This document shows positions 1-8,222 of a DNA stretch of 64,000 nucleotides, piece by piece. Both the position numbers and the translations under genes were made by a program. The first letter of the stretch is position 1. The number at the start of each line of letters is the position of its first letter. The stretch is from Kitasatospora sp. MMS16-BH015 (lineage in GTDB: Bacteria > Actinomycetota > Actinomycetes > Streptomycetales > Streptomycetaceae), in contig NZ_CP025394.1 of assembly GCF_002943525.1 (NCBI RefSeq), positions 248,001-312,000 on the forward strand. The letters are read 5' to 3'. Under the pieces are notes generated by a model, which worked only from the letters and a program-made list of their open reading frames with translations, did not search any database and was not told the DNA's origin.

Positions 1-104
1 CCTCACCCACTGACCGGCCCGGCCGCCGGGCCCGAAAACCGAATGCGAACGAACTGCACTGCACCCCATACTCGTGCCAGTTCACGAACGAGGAGGTGGA
101 GACG

Positions 105-575
105 GTGAAGCTCGCCGAGGCCCTGGCCGAACGCGCGGAGGCGACGCGCCGCGTAGAGCAGCTGCGGGAGCGCGTCGTCGGCAACGCGCGGTACCAGGAG
201 GGCGAGACGCCCGCCGAGGACCCGGCACTGCTGCTGGCCGAGGCCGACGAAGTGCTCGACGCGCTGGAGACGTTGATCCGTCGGATCAACCGCACCAACG
301 CGACCGTGCAGATCACGCCGGACGGCACCCTCACCGACGCCCTCGCCCGCCGGGACGTCCTCCGGCTGCGCCACTCCCTCCTCACCGCCGCGGCCGACGC
401 GGCGGCGGGCAAGGGCGACCGCAGCTACGGCCGCCAGCTCCGCTCCGAGCTGCTGGTGCTCTCCGCCCTCCCGGTCGCCGAACTGCGCACCCGGACGGAC
501 GCGCTCGCCCGCGAGATCCGCGAGGTCGACCTGCGCATCCAGCGCACCAACTGGGAGGTCGACCTGCTGGACTGA
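105..575 (+). CDS. DIP1984 family protein
   Basis: A small, helical, charged protein of about 156 residues matching the DIP1984 (septicolysin-like) family. It opens with KLAEALAERAEATRRVEQLRERV, typical of the family N-terminus, and has a second conserved block RINRTNATVQI near residue 65. It contains no membrane segment or signal peptide, so it is probably cytoplasmic. The biochemical role is not known; the name septicolysin in databases is historical. I chose the GTG at 105 because AGGAGG lies at 91-96 with 8-base spacing and family members start at KLAEA; a GTG at 96 would overlap that ribosome binding site. It stands alone, followed by about 370 bases without a gene. Confidence 0.85.
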   Translation: MKLAEALAERAEATRRVEQLRERVVGNARYQEGETPAEDPALLLAEADEVLDALETLIRRINRTNATVQITPDGTLTDALARRDVLRLRHSLLTAAADAAAGKGDRSYGRQLRSELLVLSALPVAELRTRTDALAREIREVDLRIQRTNWEVDLLD

Positions 576-944
576 CCACCCCGGCAGCATCCGACGATGT
601 GGAGCAGGTAGCGGCTCCGGAGGCGTGCACACACCGAGGGCCGGCGGTTCTTCCAGCCCACTCCTGGCGCGTGAAGAGCAACGCAGGGGTTCGATTCCCC
701 GTCAACAGTGCAGCTCAGCACCGCGTACAGGTGAAGGTGCACACCGCACAACACATCACCACGTGCAGATCCGGAGCCGCGAGGGCGGGTTCGGGGCTTC
801 CCACACCGTCGCACCGTGCCCAGTCCCGTACGGTCACCGCACCACCTCGGCAACGACTCCACGCAGGCGCAGCCGGGCCTTCAGGTACTCCATCTCCGGC
901 AACGTTCCCACTCGCACGACGGCCCCGACGAGCGAATGCTCCCC
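576..944. other. Gene-free stretch with a T-arm-like sequence
   Basis: No convincing gene is seen. At about 681-700 there is a GGTTCGATTCC block flanked by GGGG and CCCC, which looks like the T-arm of a tRNA. No matching acceptor strand, D-arm or proper anticodon loop is present upstream and no CCA follows. It could be a decayed 3' tRNA end left by an integrated element; that is inference. Confidence 0.35.
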
Positions 945-2294
945 TCAGCCACCGAACAGCTCCCGCCGGGCGGCGTCGCCGGCCGTCAGCACCGCCCCCG
1001 TCAACACCGCCGCGCCGCCCGCCGTCCCGGCCCGGACCTCGGTGCGCAGGGGGGAGAGCCGGGCCAACCGTTCGGCCACCAGACCGGCCAGGACCTCGCC
1101 GCCGGCCCGGCCGAGCTCGCCGCCGAGCACCACGCAGCCCGGGTCGACCACCACGCACACCGCCGCCGCCCCGATCGCGATCCGCTCGGCCAGGTGGGTC
1201 AGGAACGGCATGCCCGCGGGCCCGGCCGCCAGCGCCGCCCGCACCACCACCTCGGCCCGCGCCACCGGCCCGAGCCCGACCCCGCCCCGACGGCCGGCCG
1301 CACCCGCACCCGCCGCACCGGCGGCCCCGCCCGGACGGCCCGTCAGCCCGGCGCCCAAGCCGACCTCGGGCACCGGCCGCCCGTGCGCCCTGGCCAGTTC
1401 ACAGACCGCCTCGCTCCCCACGAGCGAGTGGAACCCGCCCTCGCTCGCCGTCGAGGTCGGCAGCGCGCCGGTGCCGGGCACCGGCAGGTAGCACAGCTCA
1501 CCGGTCCCGCCGGAGACCCCGCGCAGCAGCCGCCCGTCCAGCATCAACGCCCCGCCCACGCTGTGGCCGAGCCAGAGCAGCGCGAAGGTGTCCCGGTCCC
1601 GGGCCGCCCCGAGCCGGTGCTCGGCGATCCCGGCCAGGTTCACCTCGTTCTCCAGGATCACCCGGGTACCCGCGAGCACCGGCTCCCCGGACCCCGCGAT
1701 CCCGCCCGTACCGTCCCCGCCTGCCCCGCCTGCCCCGCCGCTGCTCCGCAGTGCCGCGATCAACTCCGCGTGCCAACCGGGCTGCCCGTCCGAGTGCTGG
1801 CGGCCGGTCGCGGGGTGGACCATGCCCGGCGCGCCGACCGCCACGGTGTGCAGGCGGGCGGCGCCGGCGCCACGGGCGGTCTCGCCCAGCGCGCGGACCG
1901 TCCGTGCCACCAGGTCGGGGCCCTCGGCGGGGAGTTCGGCGGTGGCCAGGGTGCGACCGGTCAGGTCGGCGACCACCATCCGGACGCCGGTGGCGCGGAT
2001 GTCGATGCCGGCCAGGTGGGCCCGGTCGGGGACGATGCCGTACAGGCGGGCGTTCGGGCCGCGCCGCAGTTCGGCGCTCTCCCCGGCCACGGCGACCAGG
2101 CCGCTGCGCTGCAGGCGGTCGAGCAGGTCGGCGACGGTCGGACGGGAGAGGCCGGTGAGGTCCCGCAGCTCGGCGGCGCTGAGGGGGCCGCGCTCGACCA
2201 ACAGGTCCAGCGCGCGCCGGTCGTTGATCGCTCGGGCGGTGCTCGGCGTGGCCGGTCCGGCCGGCTTGGGGGCTGCTGGGCGCGCGATGGTCAT
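945..2294 (-). CDS. ROK family transcriptional regulator
   Basis: A 449-residue ROK-family repressor. Residues about 24-80 form a winged helix-turn-helix (AELRDLTGLSRPTVADLLDRLQRSGLV). The rest is the ROK sugar-kinase-like fold, with an ATPase-type beta segment (LAGIDIRATGVRMVVADLTG) near residue 95 and VVDPGCVVLGGEL near the C-terminus. A Gly/Ala-rich insert (AAGAAGAGAAGRR) interrupts the middle, as does a second glycine-rich run around GGAGGAGGDGTGG. ROK regulators normally sense sugars or sugar phosphates; the ligand here is not known. The gene is divergent from the MFS gene at 2399, and the shared 104-base gap holds an inverted repeat, so it probably represses both itself and the transporter. 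Confidence 0.9.
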   Translation of the reverse strand: MTIARPAAPKPAGPATPSTARAINDRRALDLLVERGPLSAAELRDLTGLSRPTVADLLDRLQRSGLVAVAGESAELRRGPNARLYGIVPDRAHLAGIDIRATGVRMVVADLTGRTLATAELPAEGPDLVARTVRALGETARGAGAARLHTVAVGAPGMVHPATGRQHSDGQPGWHAELIAALRSSGGAGGAGGDGTGGIAGSGEPVLAGTRVILENEVNLAGIAEHRLGAARDRDTFALLWLGHSVGGALMLDGRLLRGVSGGTGELCYLPVPGTGALPTSTASEGGFHSLVGSEAVCELARAHGRPVPEVGLGAGLTGRPGGAAGAAGAGAAGRRGGVGLGPVARAEVVVRAALAAGPAGMPFLTHLAERIAIGAAAVCVVVDPGCVVLGGELGRAGGEVLAGLVAERLARLSPLRTEVRAGTAGGAAVLTGAVLTAGDAARRELFGG

Positions 2295-2308
2295 AGAGGG
2301 ACATCTTT

Positions 2309-2362
2309 CCTGACGGATATTCGACTGGGGCCGTATCTATCAGGGTCCCTTCCTGATAATTT
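2309..2362. promoter_or_regulatory. ROK operator region
   Basis: Three related half-sites lie between the divergent genes: CCTGACGGATA (2309-2319), TATCTATCAGG (2334-2344) and CCTGATAATTT (2352-2362). The last two form a perfect TATCAGG-N7-CCTGATA palindrome (2338-2358). On the minus strand the half-sites read TCAGGAAAG or TCAGGAAGG, resembling AGGAAA-type ROK operators. TGATAAT (2354-2360) could be the -10 of the MFS gene, so a repressor bound here would cover the promoter. Confidence 0.6.
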
Positions 2363-2398
2363 ACAAGCCTGTCGCATCCGGGAGGGGACCCCACAGCC

Positions 2399-3631
2399 AT
2401 GACCACGCTCGACAGCCGACCATCGACCACCACCGCGGGTGCCCCCGGTCCCCGCCGAGACCCCGTGCGGCGGGCCCGGATCGCGGTCTCCCTGGTGTTC
2501 GTGCTGCACGGCTCCGTGACCGGCACCTTCATCACCCGGATCCCCTGGCTCCAGCACCACCTCCACCTCAGCCCGGCCCAGCTCGGCATCGCCCTGCTCT
2601 GCCCGGCCGTCGGCGCCTCCCTCGCGATGCCGCTCGCCAGCCGCCTGGTGCACCGCTTCGGCAACCGGGTCGCCACCCAGGGCCTGCTCACCCTCTGGTG
2701 CCTCTCCGTCGGCCTGCCCGCCCTGATGCCGAACCTCTACCCCCTGATGGCCGCCCTGCTCGGCTACGGCGCCGTGGCCGGCATGGCCGACGTGGCCATG
2801 AACGCCCAGGGCGTCGAGGTCGAGCAGCGCCTGGGCCGCTCGATCATGTCCGGCCTGCACGGCATGTGGAGCGTCGGCGTGCTGGTCGCGTCCGGCTTCG
2901 GCGTGCTCGCCGCACACCAGCAGTTCGACCCACGGCTCCAACTCGGCATCACCGCCCTGGTGCTGGCCGGTCTGGCCCAGACCGTCTGCACCGGCCTGCT
3001 CGACCTCTGCCCGGCCGCCACAGCCGAGGCCCCGCCGCGCTTCGCCCTGCCGCCCCGCTCGGCCCTGGCCGTCGGCCTGCTCGGCTTCTGCGGCGTCTTC
3101 GCCGAGGGCGCCAGCCTCGACTGGAGCGGGATCTACCTGCGCGACGTCACCGGCGCCTCCGCGAGCATCGTGGCCGCCTGCTCCACCGCCTTCGCCGCCA
3201 CCATGACCCTCGCCCGGCTCACCGGCGACCTGGCGATCCGCCGGTTCGGCCCGGTCACCACCGTCCGGGCCGGCGGCGCCGTCGCCACCCTCGGCAGCAC
3301 CCTGGTCGTGCTGGCCGACCGACCCTACCTCGCCATCACCGGCTTCGCCCTGATCGGCATCGGCATCGCCACCATCGTCCCGCTGGCCTTCGCCGCCGCC
3401 GGCCACAGCGGCCCCAACCCCAGCCAGTCCATCGCCGGCGTGGCCACCATCACCTACATCTCCGGCCTGGTCGCCCCGGCCGTGGTCGGCGGCATCGCCC
3501 AGGCCACCTCCCTCGCCGTCTCCTTCGGCGTGGTCACCGCCCTGGCCGCCTGCCTGGTCCTCGGCGCCACCGCCCTCCGCCCCAAGCCCGGCCCGGCCAC
3601 TGGCCCGGCCACCGGCCCCACCGAAGACTGA
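2399..3631 (+). CDS. MFS transporter (YbjJ-like)
   Basis: A 410-residue 12-helix major facilitator. The first helix (ARIAVSLVFVLHGSVTGTFITRIPWL) and the MADVAMNAQGVEVEQRLGRSIMSGLHGMWSVG segment are typical of the YbjJ / FucP-like inner-membrane group. The substrate cannot be read from sequence; the linked ROK repressor suggests a sugar or sugar-like compound. The start ATG at 2399 follows GGGAGGGG at about 2380-2387. The tail (GPATGPATGPTED) is a small in-frame repeat. It is divergent from the ROK gene and probably controlled by it. Confidence 0.88.
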   Translation: MTTLDSRPSTTTAGAPGPRRDPVRRARIAVSLVFVLHGSVTGTFITRIPWLQHHLHLSPAQLGIALLCPAVGASLAMPLASRLVHRFGNRVATQGLLTLWCLSVGLPALMPNLYPLMAALLGYGAVAGMADVAMNAQGVEVEQRLGRSIMSGLHGMWSVGVLVASGFGVLAAHQQFDPRLQLGITALVLAGLAQTVCTGLLDLCPAATAEAPPRFALPPRSALAVGLLGFCGVFAEGASLDWSGIYLRDVTGASASIVAACSTAFAATMTLARLTGDLAIRRFGPVTTVRAGGAVATLGSTLVVLADRPYLAITGFALIGIGIATIVPLAFAAAGHSGPNPSQSIAGVATITYISGLVAPAVVGGIAQATSLAVSFGVVTALAACLVLGATALRPKPGPATGPATGPTED

Positions 3632-3690
3632 CCCCCCGCCCCGGCAGGCCGGCCGCTCCCTCCCACGCAACGCCACCCGACACAGCGCCC

Positions 3691-3720
3691 GGCACACGGC
3701 ACACGGCACACGGCACACGG
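3691..3720. repeat. Tandem 7-bp repeat (GGCACAC)
   Basis: Four perfect GGCACAC copies in tandem within the 283-base gap (3632-3914) downstream of the MFS gene. No gene is seen in the gap. The repeat is short enough to vary by slippage. Confidence 0.8.
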
Positions 3721-3842
3721 CCACCCTGCACCGGGCCAGGTACCTGCGTAGCCTCGGCCGACCCACCGTCAGTCCCCGATCCGCGCCCGGTCCCCGCCCC
3801 CACCACTCCCGTCGGGTAGCTTTTCTCCCTGGTGTCCCCGTA

Positions 3843-3861
3843 GGGGCTGTCCCACAGCCCC
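3843..3861. terminator. GC hairpin before FAD oxidoreductase
   Basis: GGGGCTG-TCCCA-CAGCCCC, a perfect 7-bp stem with a 5-base loop, lies 53 bases before the next start codon. It has no T-tract. It could end transcription from the MFS gene or act in the leader of the next gene. Confidence 0.4.
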
Positions 3862-3914
3862 TCCCCCCGTTCGCCGTCGCCCGGGAATCCGATCCGCCCC
3901 GCAGGAGCCAACCC

Positions 3915-5369
3915 ATGAGCGATGCCGCGATCGTCGGCACCGGCCCGAACGGCCTCGCCGCCGCCGTCACGCTGGCCCGGGCCGGACTGCGCGTCACCCT
4001 GTTCGAACTGGCCGACACCATCGGCGGCGGCCTGCGCACCGACCCGCTCTTCGACTCCGAGGTCGGCCACGACGCCTGCGCCGCCGTCCACCCGATGGCC
4101 GCCGCCTCGCCGTTCTTCCGCGAGTTCGACCTGGCCGGCCGCGGCGTCCGGCTGCTCCAACCGGAGATCCCGTACGCCCACCCGCTCCCGAACGGCCGGG
4201 GGGCCGCCGCCTGGCGCAGCCTCGGCCGCACCGCCGCACACCTCGGCGCGGACGGCGAACGCTGGACCAAGCTGATGGCCCCCCTGGTCGCCCGCTCCCG
4301 CCGGACGGTCGACCTGCTGCTCTCCGATCTGCGCACCCCGCCGGCCAACCTGGCCGTGCCACTGCTGCTCGCGCCCCGGGTGCTGGCCCACGGCACCCCG
4401 CAGAGCCCGTTCACCACCGCCGAGGCCAAGGCCCTGCTGACCGGGGTGGCCGCACACGCCGTCGGCCGGCTGCCCACCCTCGCCTCGGCGGCGGTGGCCC
4501 TGCTGCTCGGCCACACCGCGCACAGCTCCGGCTGGCCGCTGCCGGAGGGCGGCAGCGGCCGGATCGCCGAGGCCCTGGCCGCCGACATCACCGCCCACGG
4601 CGGCACCTTCCACACCGGCCACCGCATCCGCGACCTGGCCGAACTCTCGGCCTTCCCCCTGGTCATGCTCGACCTGGGCGCGAAGGAGTTCCTCTCCGTC
4701 GCGGGCCACCGGCTGCCGGCCCGCTACCGGCGCGGCCTGGAGCACCTGCGCTACGGCCCCGGCGCCGCCAAGGCCGACTTCCTGGTCTCGGGCCCGATCC
4801 CCTGGCGCAACCCGCTGATGGGGCAGGCGGGCACCGTCCACCTGGGCGGTACCCACGAGGCGATCCTCCGTCAGGAGAACGCGGTGGTCTCCGGCGACCC
4901 CGGCACCGTCCCGTTCACCCTGGTGGTCGACCCCGCCGTCACCGACCCCTCCCGCGCCACGGCCGACGGCAAACGTCCGGTCTGGGCCTACGCCCACGTC
5001 CCGCACGGCGACACCCGCGACCCCGTCCCGCTCATCCGCGACCACATCGAGCGGTACGCCCCGGGGTTCACCGACACCATCCTGGCGGCCCGGGGGCGGA
5101 CGGCGGCCGCGTACGAGGAGTACAACCCCAACTACGTCGGCGGCGACATCGCCTCGGGTGCGATGACCCTCAAGCAGAGCCTGCTCCGCCCCACCCCCCG
5201 GTGGGACCCGTACCGCACCCCGCTCCCGGGCGTGTACCTCTGCTCCGCCGCCACCCCACCGGGCCCGGGCGTCCACGGCATGTGCGGCCACTTCGCCGCC
5301 CGCTCCGCCCTCCGCCACGAACACGGCCTCACCACCCTCCCCGACCTTGCCCCCAAGGCAACTCCCTAG
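3915..5369 (+). CDS. FAD/NAD(P)-dependent oxidoreductase, phytoene desaturase-like
   Basis: A 484-residue flavoprotein of the phytoene desaturase / CrtO-like amine-oxidase superfamily. The N-terminus has the dinucleotide-binding GTGPNGLAAAVTLARAGLRVTLFELADTIGGG motif (residues about 8-40). The C-terminus has the FAD-closing block PGVYLCSAATPPGPGVHGMCGHFAARSAL. No carotenoid genes adjoin it, so a carotenoid substrate is not implied, and the family also contains many uncharacterised dehydrogenases. The ATG at 3915 follows GCAGGAG. It is transcribed alone and is followed by the CCTAGG-rich gap before endonuclease IV. Confidence 0.85.
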   Translation: MSDAAIVGTGPNGLAAAVTLARAGLRVTLFELADTIGGGLRTDPLFDSEVGHDACAAVHPMAAASPFFREFDLAGRGVRLLQPEIPYAHPLPNGRGAAAWRSLGRTAAHLGADGERWTKLMAPLVARSRRTVDLLLSDLRTPPANLAVPLLLAPRVLAHGTPQSPFTTAEAKALLTGVAAHAVGRLPTLASAAVALLLGHTAHSSGWPLPEGGSGRIAEALAADITAHGGTFHTGHRIRDLAELSAFPLVMLDLGAKEFLSVAGHRLPARYRRGLEHLRYGPGAAKADFLVSGPIPWRNPLMGQAGTVHLGGTHEAILRQENAVVSGDPGTVPFTLVVDPAVTDPSRATADGKRPVWAYAHVPHGDTRDPVPLIRDHIERYAPGFTDTILAARGRTAAAYEEYNPNYVGGDIASGAMTLKQSLLRPTPRWDPYRTPLPGVYLCSAATPPGPGVHGMCGHFAARSALRHEHGLTTLPDLAPKATP

Positions 5370-5436
5370 AGTTCCTAGGAAGCCCCTGCCTAAAGCCCCT
5401 AGGCAATCACCTACGCCACCAACCAGTCTGCCTAGG
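5365..5436. repeat. Cluster of CCTA/CCTAGG motifs
   Basis: Six CCTA units start at 5365, 5374, 5389, 5398, 5410 and 5431; three are full CCTAGG palindromes (5374-5379, 5398-5403, 5431-5436). CTAG-containing words are rare in high-GC actinomycete DNA, so three in 63 bases is unusual. Possible regulator-binding array or degenerate repeat upstream of endonuclease IV; function unknown. Confidence 0.55.
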
Positions 5437-5512
5437 CCGCTCGGCCCCCCAGCCCGGCCCTCAGCCCGGCCCCCAGCCCGGCTCCCGCCACCGCCGTGAC
5501 ATCCTCGTCCCC

Positions 5513-6460
5513 ATGACCGCCGCAGCTCAGACCGCCTCCGTCCCCTCTCCGGCCACCCGCCGCAACCCCGTCGGCGCCCACGTCCCGGTGGCCGGCCGCG
5601 GCCTCACCGGCACCGGGCTGGCCTACGCGGAGCGGGTCGGCGCCGAGGCGGTCCAGGTCTTCGTGGCCAACCCGCGCGGCTGGGCCACCCCGGCGGGCGA
5701 TCCGGCCAAGGACGCCGAGTTCCGCACGGCCTGCGCCGAACGCGGCATCCCCGCCTACGTGCACGCCCCCTACCTGATCAACTTCGGCTCGGACAGCACG
5801 GCCACCCGCGAACGTTCGGGCGAGTCCCTGCGCCACTCCCTCCGCCGCGCCCACGCGATCGGCGCCCTCGGCGTGGTGGTGCACACCGGCTCGGCCGTCG
5901 GCCGGGCGCCGGACGGCGGCTCCCGCTACCGAGCAGCCATGGCCCAGGTCCGCGAGGACGTGCTGCCGCTCCTTGACGAGCTCGACGCCCTCGGCCCGGA
6001 CGCCCCCTGGCTGCTCCTCGAACCGACCGCCGGCCAGGGCAGCTCGCTCTGCTCCCGGATGGAGGACCTGGCCGCCTACGCCGAGGCCCTCGACCACCAC
6101 CCGAAGGTCGGCGTCTGCCTCGACACCTGCCACGCCTTCGCGGCCGGCCACGACCTGGCCGAGCCCGGCGGCACCACCAAGGCCCTGGACCTGCTCGCCG
6201 CCGCCATCGGCCCCGGCCGCCTCCGCCTGATCCACGCGAACGACTCCGAGGACGTGGTCGGCGCCCGCAAGGACCGCCACGCCAACATCGGCGCCGGCCA
6301 CATCGGCGCCGAGGCCTTCGCCGAACTCTTCACCCACCCCGAGACCGAGGGCGTGCCGCTCATCATCGAGACCCCCGACGGCCGTCACGACCCGGCCCGC
6401 GTCGAGGGCGCCCGCCACACCGCCGACCTCGACCTGCTCAAGCGCCTCCGCTCTCGCTGA
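5513..6460 (+). CDS. nfo: Deoxyribonuclease IV (AP endonuclease)
   Basis: A 315-residue endonuclease IV of the xylose-isomerase-like TIM-barrel superfamily, which cleaves DNA 5' to abasic sites in base excision repair. The expected zinc-site residues are visible in order: His in VVHTGSA, Glu in LLEPTAG, Asp and His in CLDTCHA, His in LIHANDS, Asp and His in DRHANIGAGH, and Glu in IIETPDG. Length matches actinobacterial homologs apart from an N-terminal extension of about 20 residues before NPVGAHVPVAG. The ATG at 5513 is the first in-frame ATG after the CCTAGG cluster, but no clear Shine-Dalgarno precedes it, so the start is uncertain. Confidence 0.93.
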   Translation: MTAAAQTASVPSPATRRNPVGAHVPVAGRGLTGTGLAYAERVGAEAVQVFVANPRGWATPAGDPAKDAEFRTACAERGIPAYVHAPYLINFGSDSTATRERSGESLRHSLRRAHAIGALGVVVHTGSAVGRAPDGGSRYRAAMAQVREDVLPLLDELDALGPDAPWLLLEPTAGQGSSLCSRMEDLAAYAEALDHHPKVGVCLDTCHAFAAGHDLAEPGGTTKALDLLAAAIGPGRLRLIHANDSEDVVGARKDRHANIGAGHIGAEAFAELFTHPETEGVPLIIETPDGRHDPARVEGARHTADLDLLKRLRSR

Positions 6461-6555
6461 CCCCCCGCTGTCCCGCTCCTCCCCACCCCCGCTGTCCATC
6501 CCTCCCACCACCTGCGGACAATGGTCAGCCTCAGTCCGTTCCCGAGGAGGTCCAG

Positions 6556-7305
6556 GTGTTCCGCCGCTGGTGGTTCGTCAAGCTGCTCCGTGGCGCCGAG
6601 CCGCAGCCGGGCCGTCCGCGCGGCCGGCTCTCCCGCGAGCAGCAGGAACTGGTCCTGCGTGAGTGGGAGGTGCTCCGCGACCGCCTGGCCGCGTACGCGG
6701 GCGAGCGGGTCACCACCGCCGGTGAACTCTTCCGGGCCGCCGAGCTCCAGCTCCCGCCCGAGGAGGACGGGCCGCGCCGCGACTACCTCTGGGCCCTGGA
6801 GGCGTACGAGGCCTCCGGCCGCCTGCTGGACGAGGCCGCCGACCTGCCCGACCTCGCGGCGGCGGTCGTACTGGCCGAACGCGCCGTCGAACGCCTCGCC
6901 GCCGCGCACGCCGCCCACGCGGGCGCGCGCCCGCACCCGCCCGCCCTCCGCTGCTTCTACAACCCCCTCCACCCGCCGGTGCCGGCCGCCCCTGCCCCGC
7001 GCACCGGCAAGAAGGCCCGCCAGCGCCCCCACCACAGCGCCCGCGAGGCCGCCGCCGACCGCCGACCGGCCTGCCACGACTGCCGCAAGGCCATCCTGGC
7101 CGGCCAGCAGCCCGACATCCTCCCCGCTCTGCTGCCCGCCGGTGCCACGGGCCGCCGCTCCCCCCGCGTGCTGGTCCCGTACTTCGCCGTCCCGCAGCAG
7201 TGGTCACCCTGGTCCGCCACCGCCTGCGGCGCCTACGACGACACCGCCCCGGCCCTCGTCCTCCGCGGCGAACACCGCCGCCGCACCACCGCCCCTTCCC
7301 CCTGA
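6556..7305 (+). CDS. Conserved hypothetical protein with CxxC motif
   Basis: A 249-residue protein I do not recognise by function. The N-terminal 100 residues are helical and charged (EQQELVLREWEVLRDRLAAYAGERV; a TPR-like or coiled segment to about residue 115). The second half has CFYNPLH and a CHDCRKAILAGQQPDILPALLPA segment. With only these cysteines and nearby histidines, a small metal site is possible but unproved. The C-terminus (YFAVPQQWSPWSATACGAY) is low-complexity but not membrane-like. The GTG start at 6556 follows GAGGAGG (6544-6550). No operon partner; the convergent histidine phosphatase begins 46 bases beyond its stop. Confidence 0.75.
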   Translation: MFRRWWFVKLLRGAEPQPGRPRGRLSREQQELVLREWEVLRDRLAAYAGERVTTAGELFRAAELQLPPEEDGPRRDYLWALEAYEASGRLLDEAADLPDLAAAVVLAERAVERLAAAHAAHAGARPHPPALRCFYNPLHPPVPAAPAPRTGKKARQRPHHSAREAAADRRPACHDCRKAILAGQQPDILPALLPAGATGRRSPRVLVPYFAVPQQWSPWSATACGAYDDTAPALVLRGEHRRRTTAPSP

Positions 7306-7351
7306 CCGGCCCCCACCCTCAGCGCCAAGGCACGGCCCACCGGCTCCCCGC

Positions 7352-7897
7352 TCACCGATCGGTAGGCACCAGGTACCGCCACCCCGGCCGCCAGACCCTC
7401 GGCTCCGTCACCAACTCCTCCAACTCGGCGCCACTCAGCAGGCACTCCAAGGCCCACCGGGTCGCCGAGTGCCCGATCACCAGCACCCGCCGCCCGTCCC
7501 ACTCCGCCACCACCGCCCGCAGGAAACCCTCCATCGCGGCCACCACCTGCCGGTAGCTCTGCCCGCCGGGGAAGGGCACCGTCACCCGCCGCGCCCGCTC
7601 CGCCTCGATCCGCGCCATCGGCGCGCCGTTCCACTCCCCGTAGTCGCACTCCCGCAGCCGGACGTCCTGGCGCAGCGGCGGCTCACCGCCGGGGAAGGCC
7701 AGCCGCGCCGTCTCCACCGCCCGCCGCAGATCGGAGCTGTACACCACCGCCAAACCCTCCCGCCCCCGCCGCTCCCCGAGCTCCACCGCCTGCCGCCGTC
7801 CCAGCTCCGAGAGCCGCCCCGGCAGCCAACCGGTCGCCACCCCCGCCTCGTTGTCCGTCGTCGTCGAGTGTGTCTCGAACACCAACTCCACCGCCAC
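7352..7897 (-). CDS. Histidine phosphatase family protein
   Basis: A 181-residue phosphoglycerate-mutase-like phosphatase. The catalytic first motif, usually RHG, reads ETHSTTTDNEAG: the phospho-accepting His is kept but the preceding Arg is Thr. The second catalytic His is in VLVIGHSATRWALE, and YSSDLRRAVETA and ECDYGEWNG are also typical. This variant is a recognisable actinobacterial subgroup; the substrate is not known. I chose the GTG at 7897 because the product then starts at VAVELVFETHS, with AGGGGG just upstream; a longer frame exists but is Arg-rich and lacks homology. It overlaps the region upstream of the small secreted protein. Confidence 0.85.
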   Translation of the reverse strand: MAVELVFETHSTTTDNEAGVATGWLPGRLSELGRRQAVELGERRGREGLAVVYSSDLRRAVETARLAFPGGEPPLRQDVRLRECDYGEWNGAPMARIEAERARRVTVPFPGGQSYRQVVAAMEGFLRAVVAEWDGRRVLVIGHSATRWALECLLSGAELEELVTEPRVWRPGWRYLVPTDR

Positions 7898-7980
7898 CGC
7901 GCCCCCTGAACCGTTCCGCTCCCCGGGTGGAGCTGCCCGCCCACCAGTCTCCTCCCGCGCCCCCGCTCGTTGGGCCCGGC

Positions 7981-8196
7981 ATGCGCACCCTCCGACGCCT
8001 CCCCGTCCTCCTCGCCGTCGCAGCCCTGGCCGCCTCCGCCCCGGTCGCCGCCACCACCGCTGCGGCCGCCGCACCGGTCAACCAGGGCTACAGCATCCCG
8101 GTCGGCCAGATCACCGACCTCGGGGCACTGCCCGTGCTCGGCGGGCTCGGCTACGACCTCACCCGCCTGACGGGCGGCGGGGCGGCCTTGACCTGA
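7981..8196 (+). CDS. Small secreted protein
   Basis: A 71-residue product. Residues 1-30 form a signal peptide (MRTLRRLPVLLAVAALAASAPVAA) with likely cleavage after an Ala-rich site near residue 30. The mature part is only about 40 residues (APVNQGYSIPVGQITDLGALPVLGGLGYDL), with no cysteines. I do not recognise a function. A longer frame starting at 7870 exists, but the ATG at 7981 gives a clean signal peptide. The gene is divergent from the histidine phosphatase and just upstream of a glycosyltransferase. Confidence 0.55.
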   Translation: MRTLRRLPVLLAVAALAASAPVAATTAAAAAPVNQGYSIPVGQITDLGALPVLGGLGYDLTRLTGGGAALT

Positions 8197-8222
8197 CGGA
8201 CCGACGGGTCATCATGGGCGGC

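Noticed and set aside
625..715. Possible tRNA gene with a GGTTCGATTCC T-arm
   Set aside because: No acceptor-stem partner, D-arm, U33 or CCA end; the candidate anticodon loop (CCCACTC) is wrong. At most a decayed fragment.
74..2158. Long plus-strand open frame over the ROK gene and its surroundings
   Set aside because: It is Arg/Pro-rich, as expected of an antisense frame in high-GC DNA, and lies opposite a clear ROK gene.
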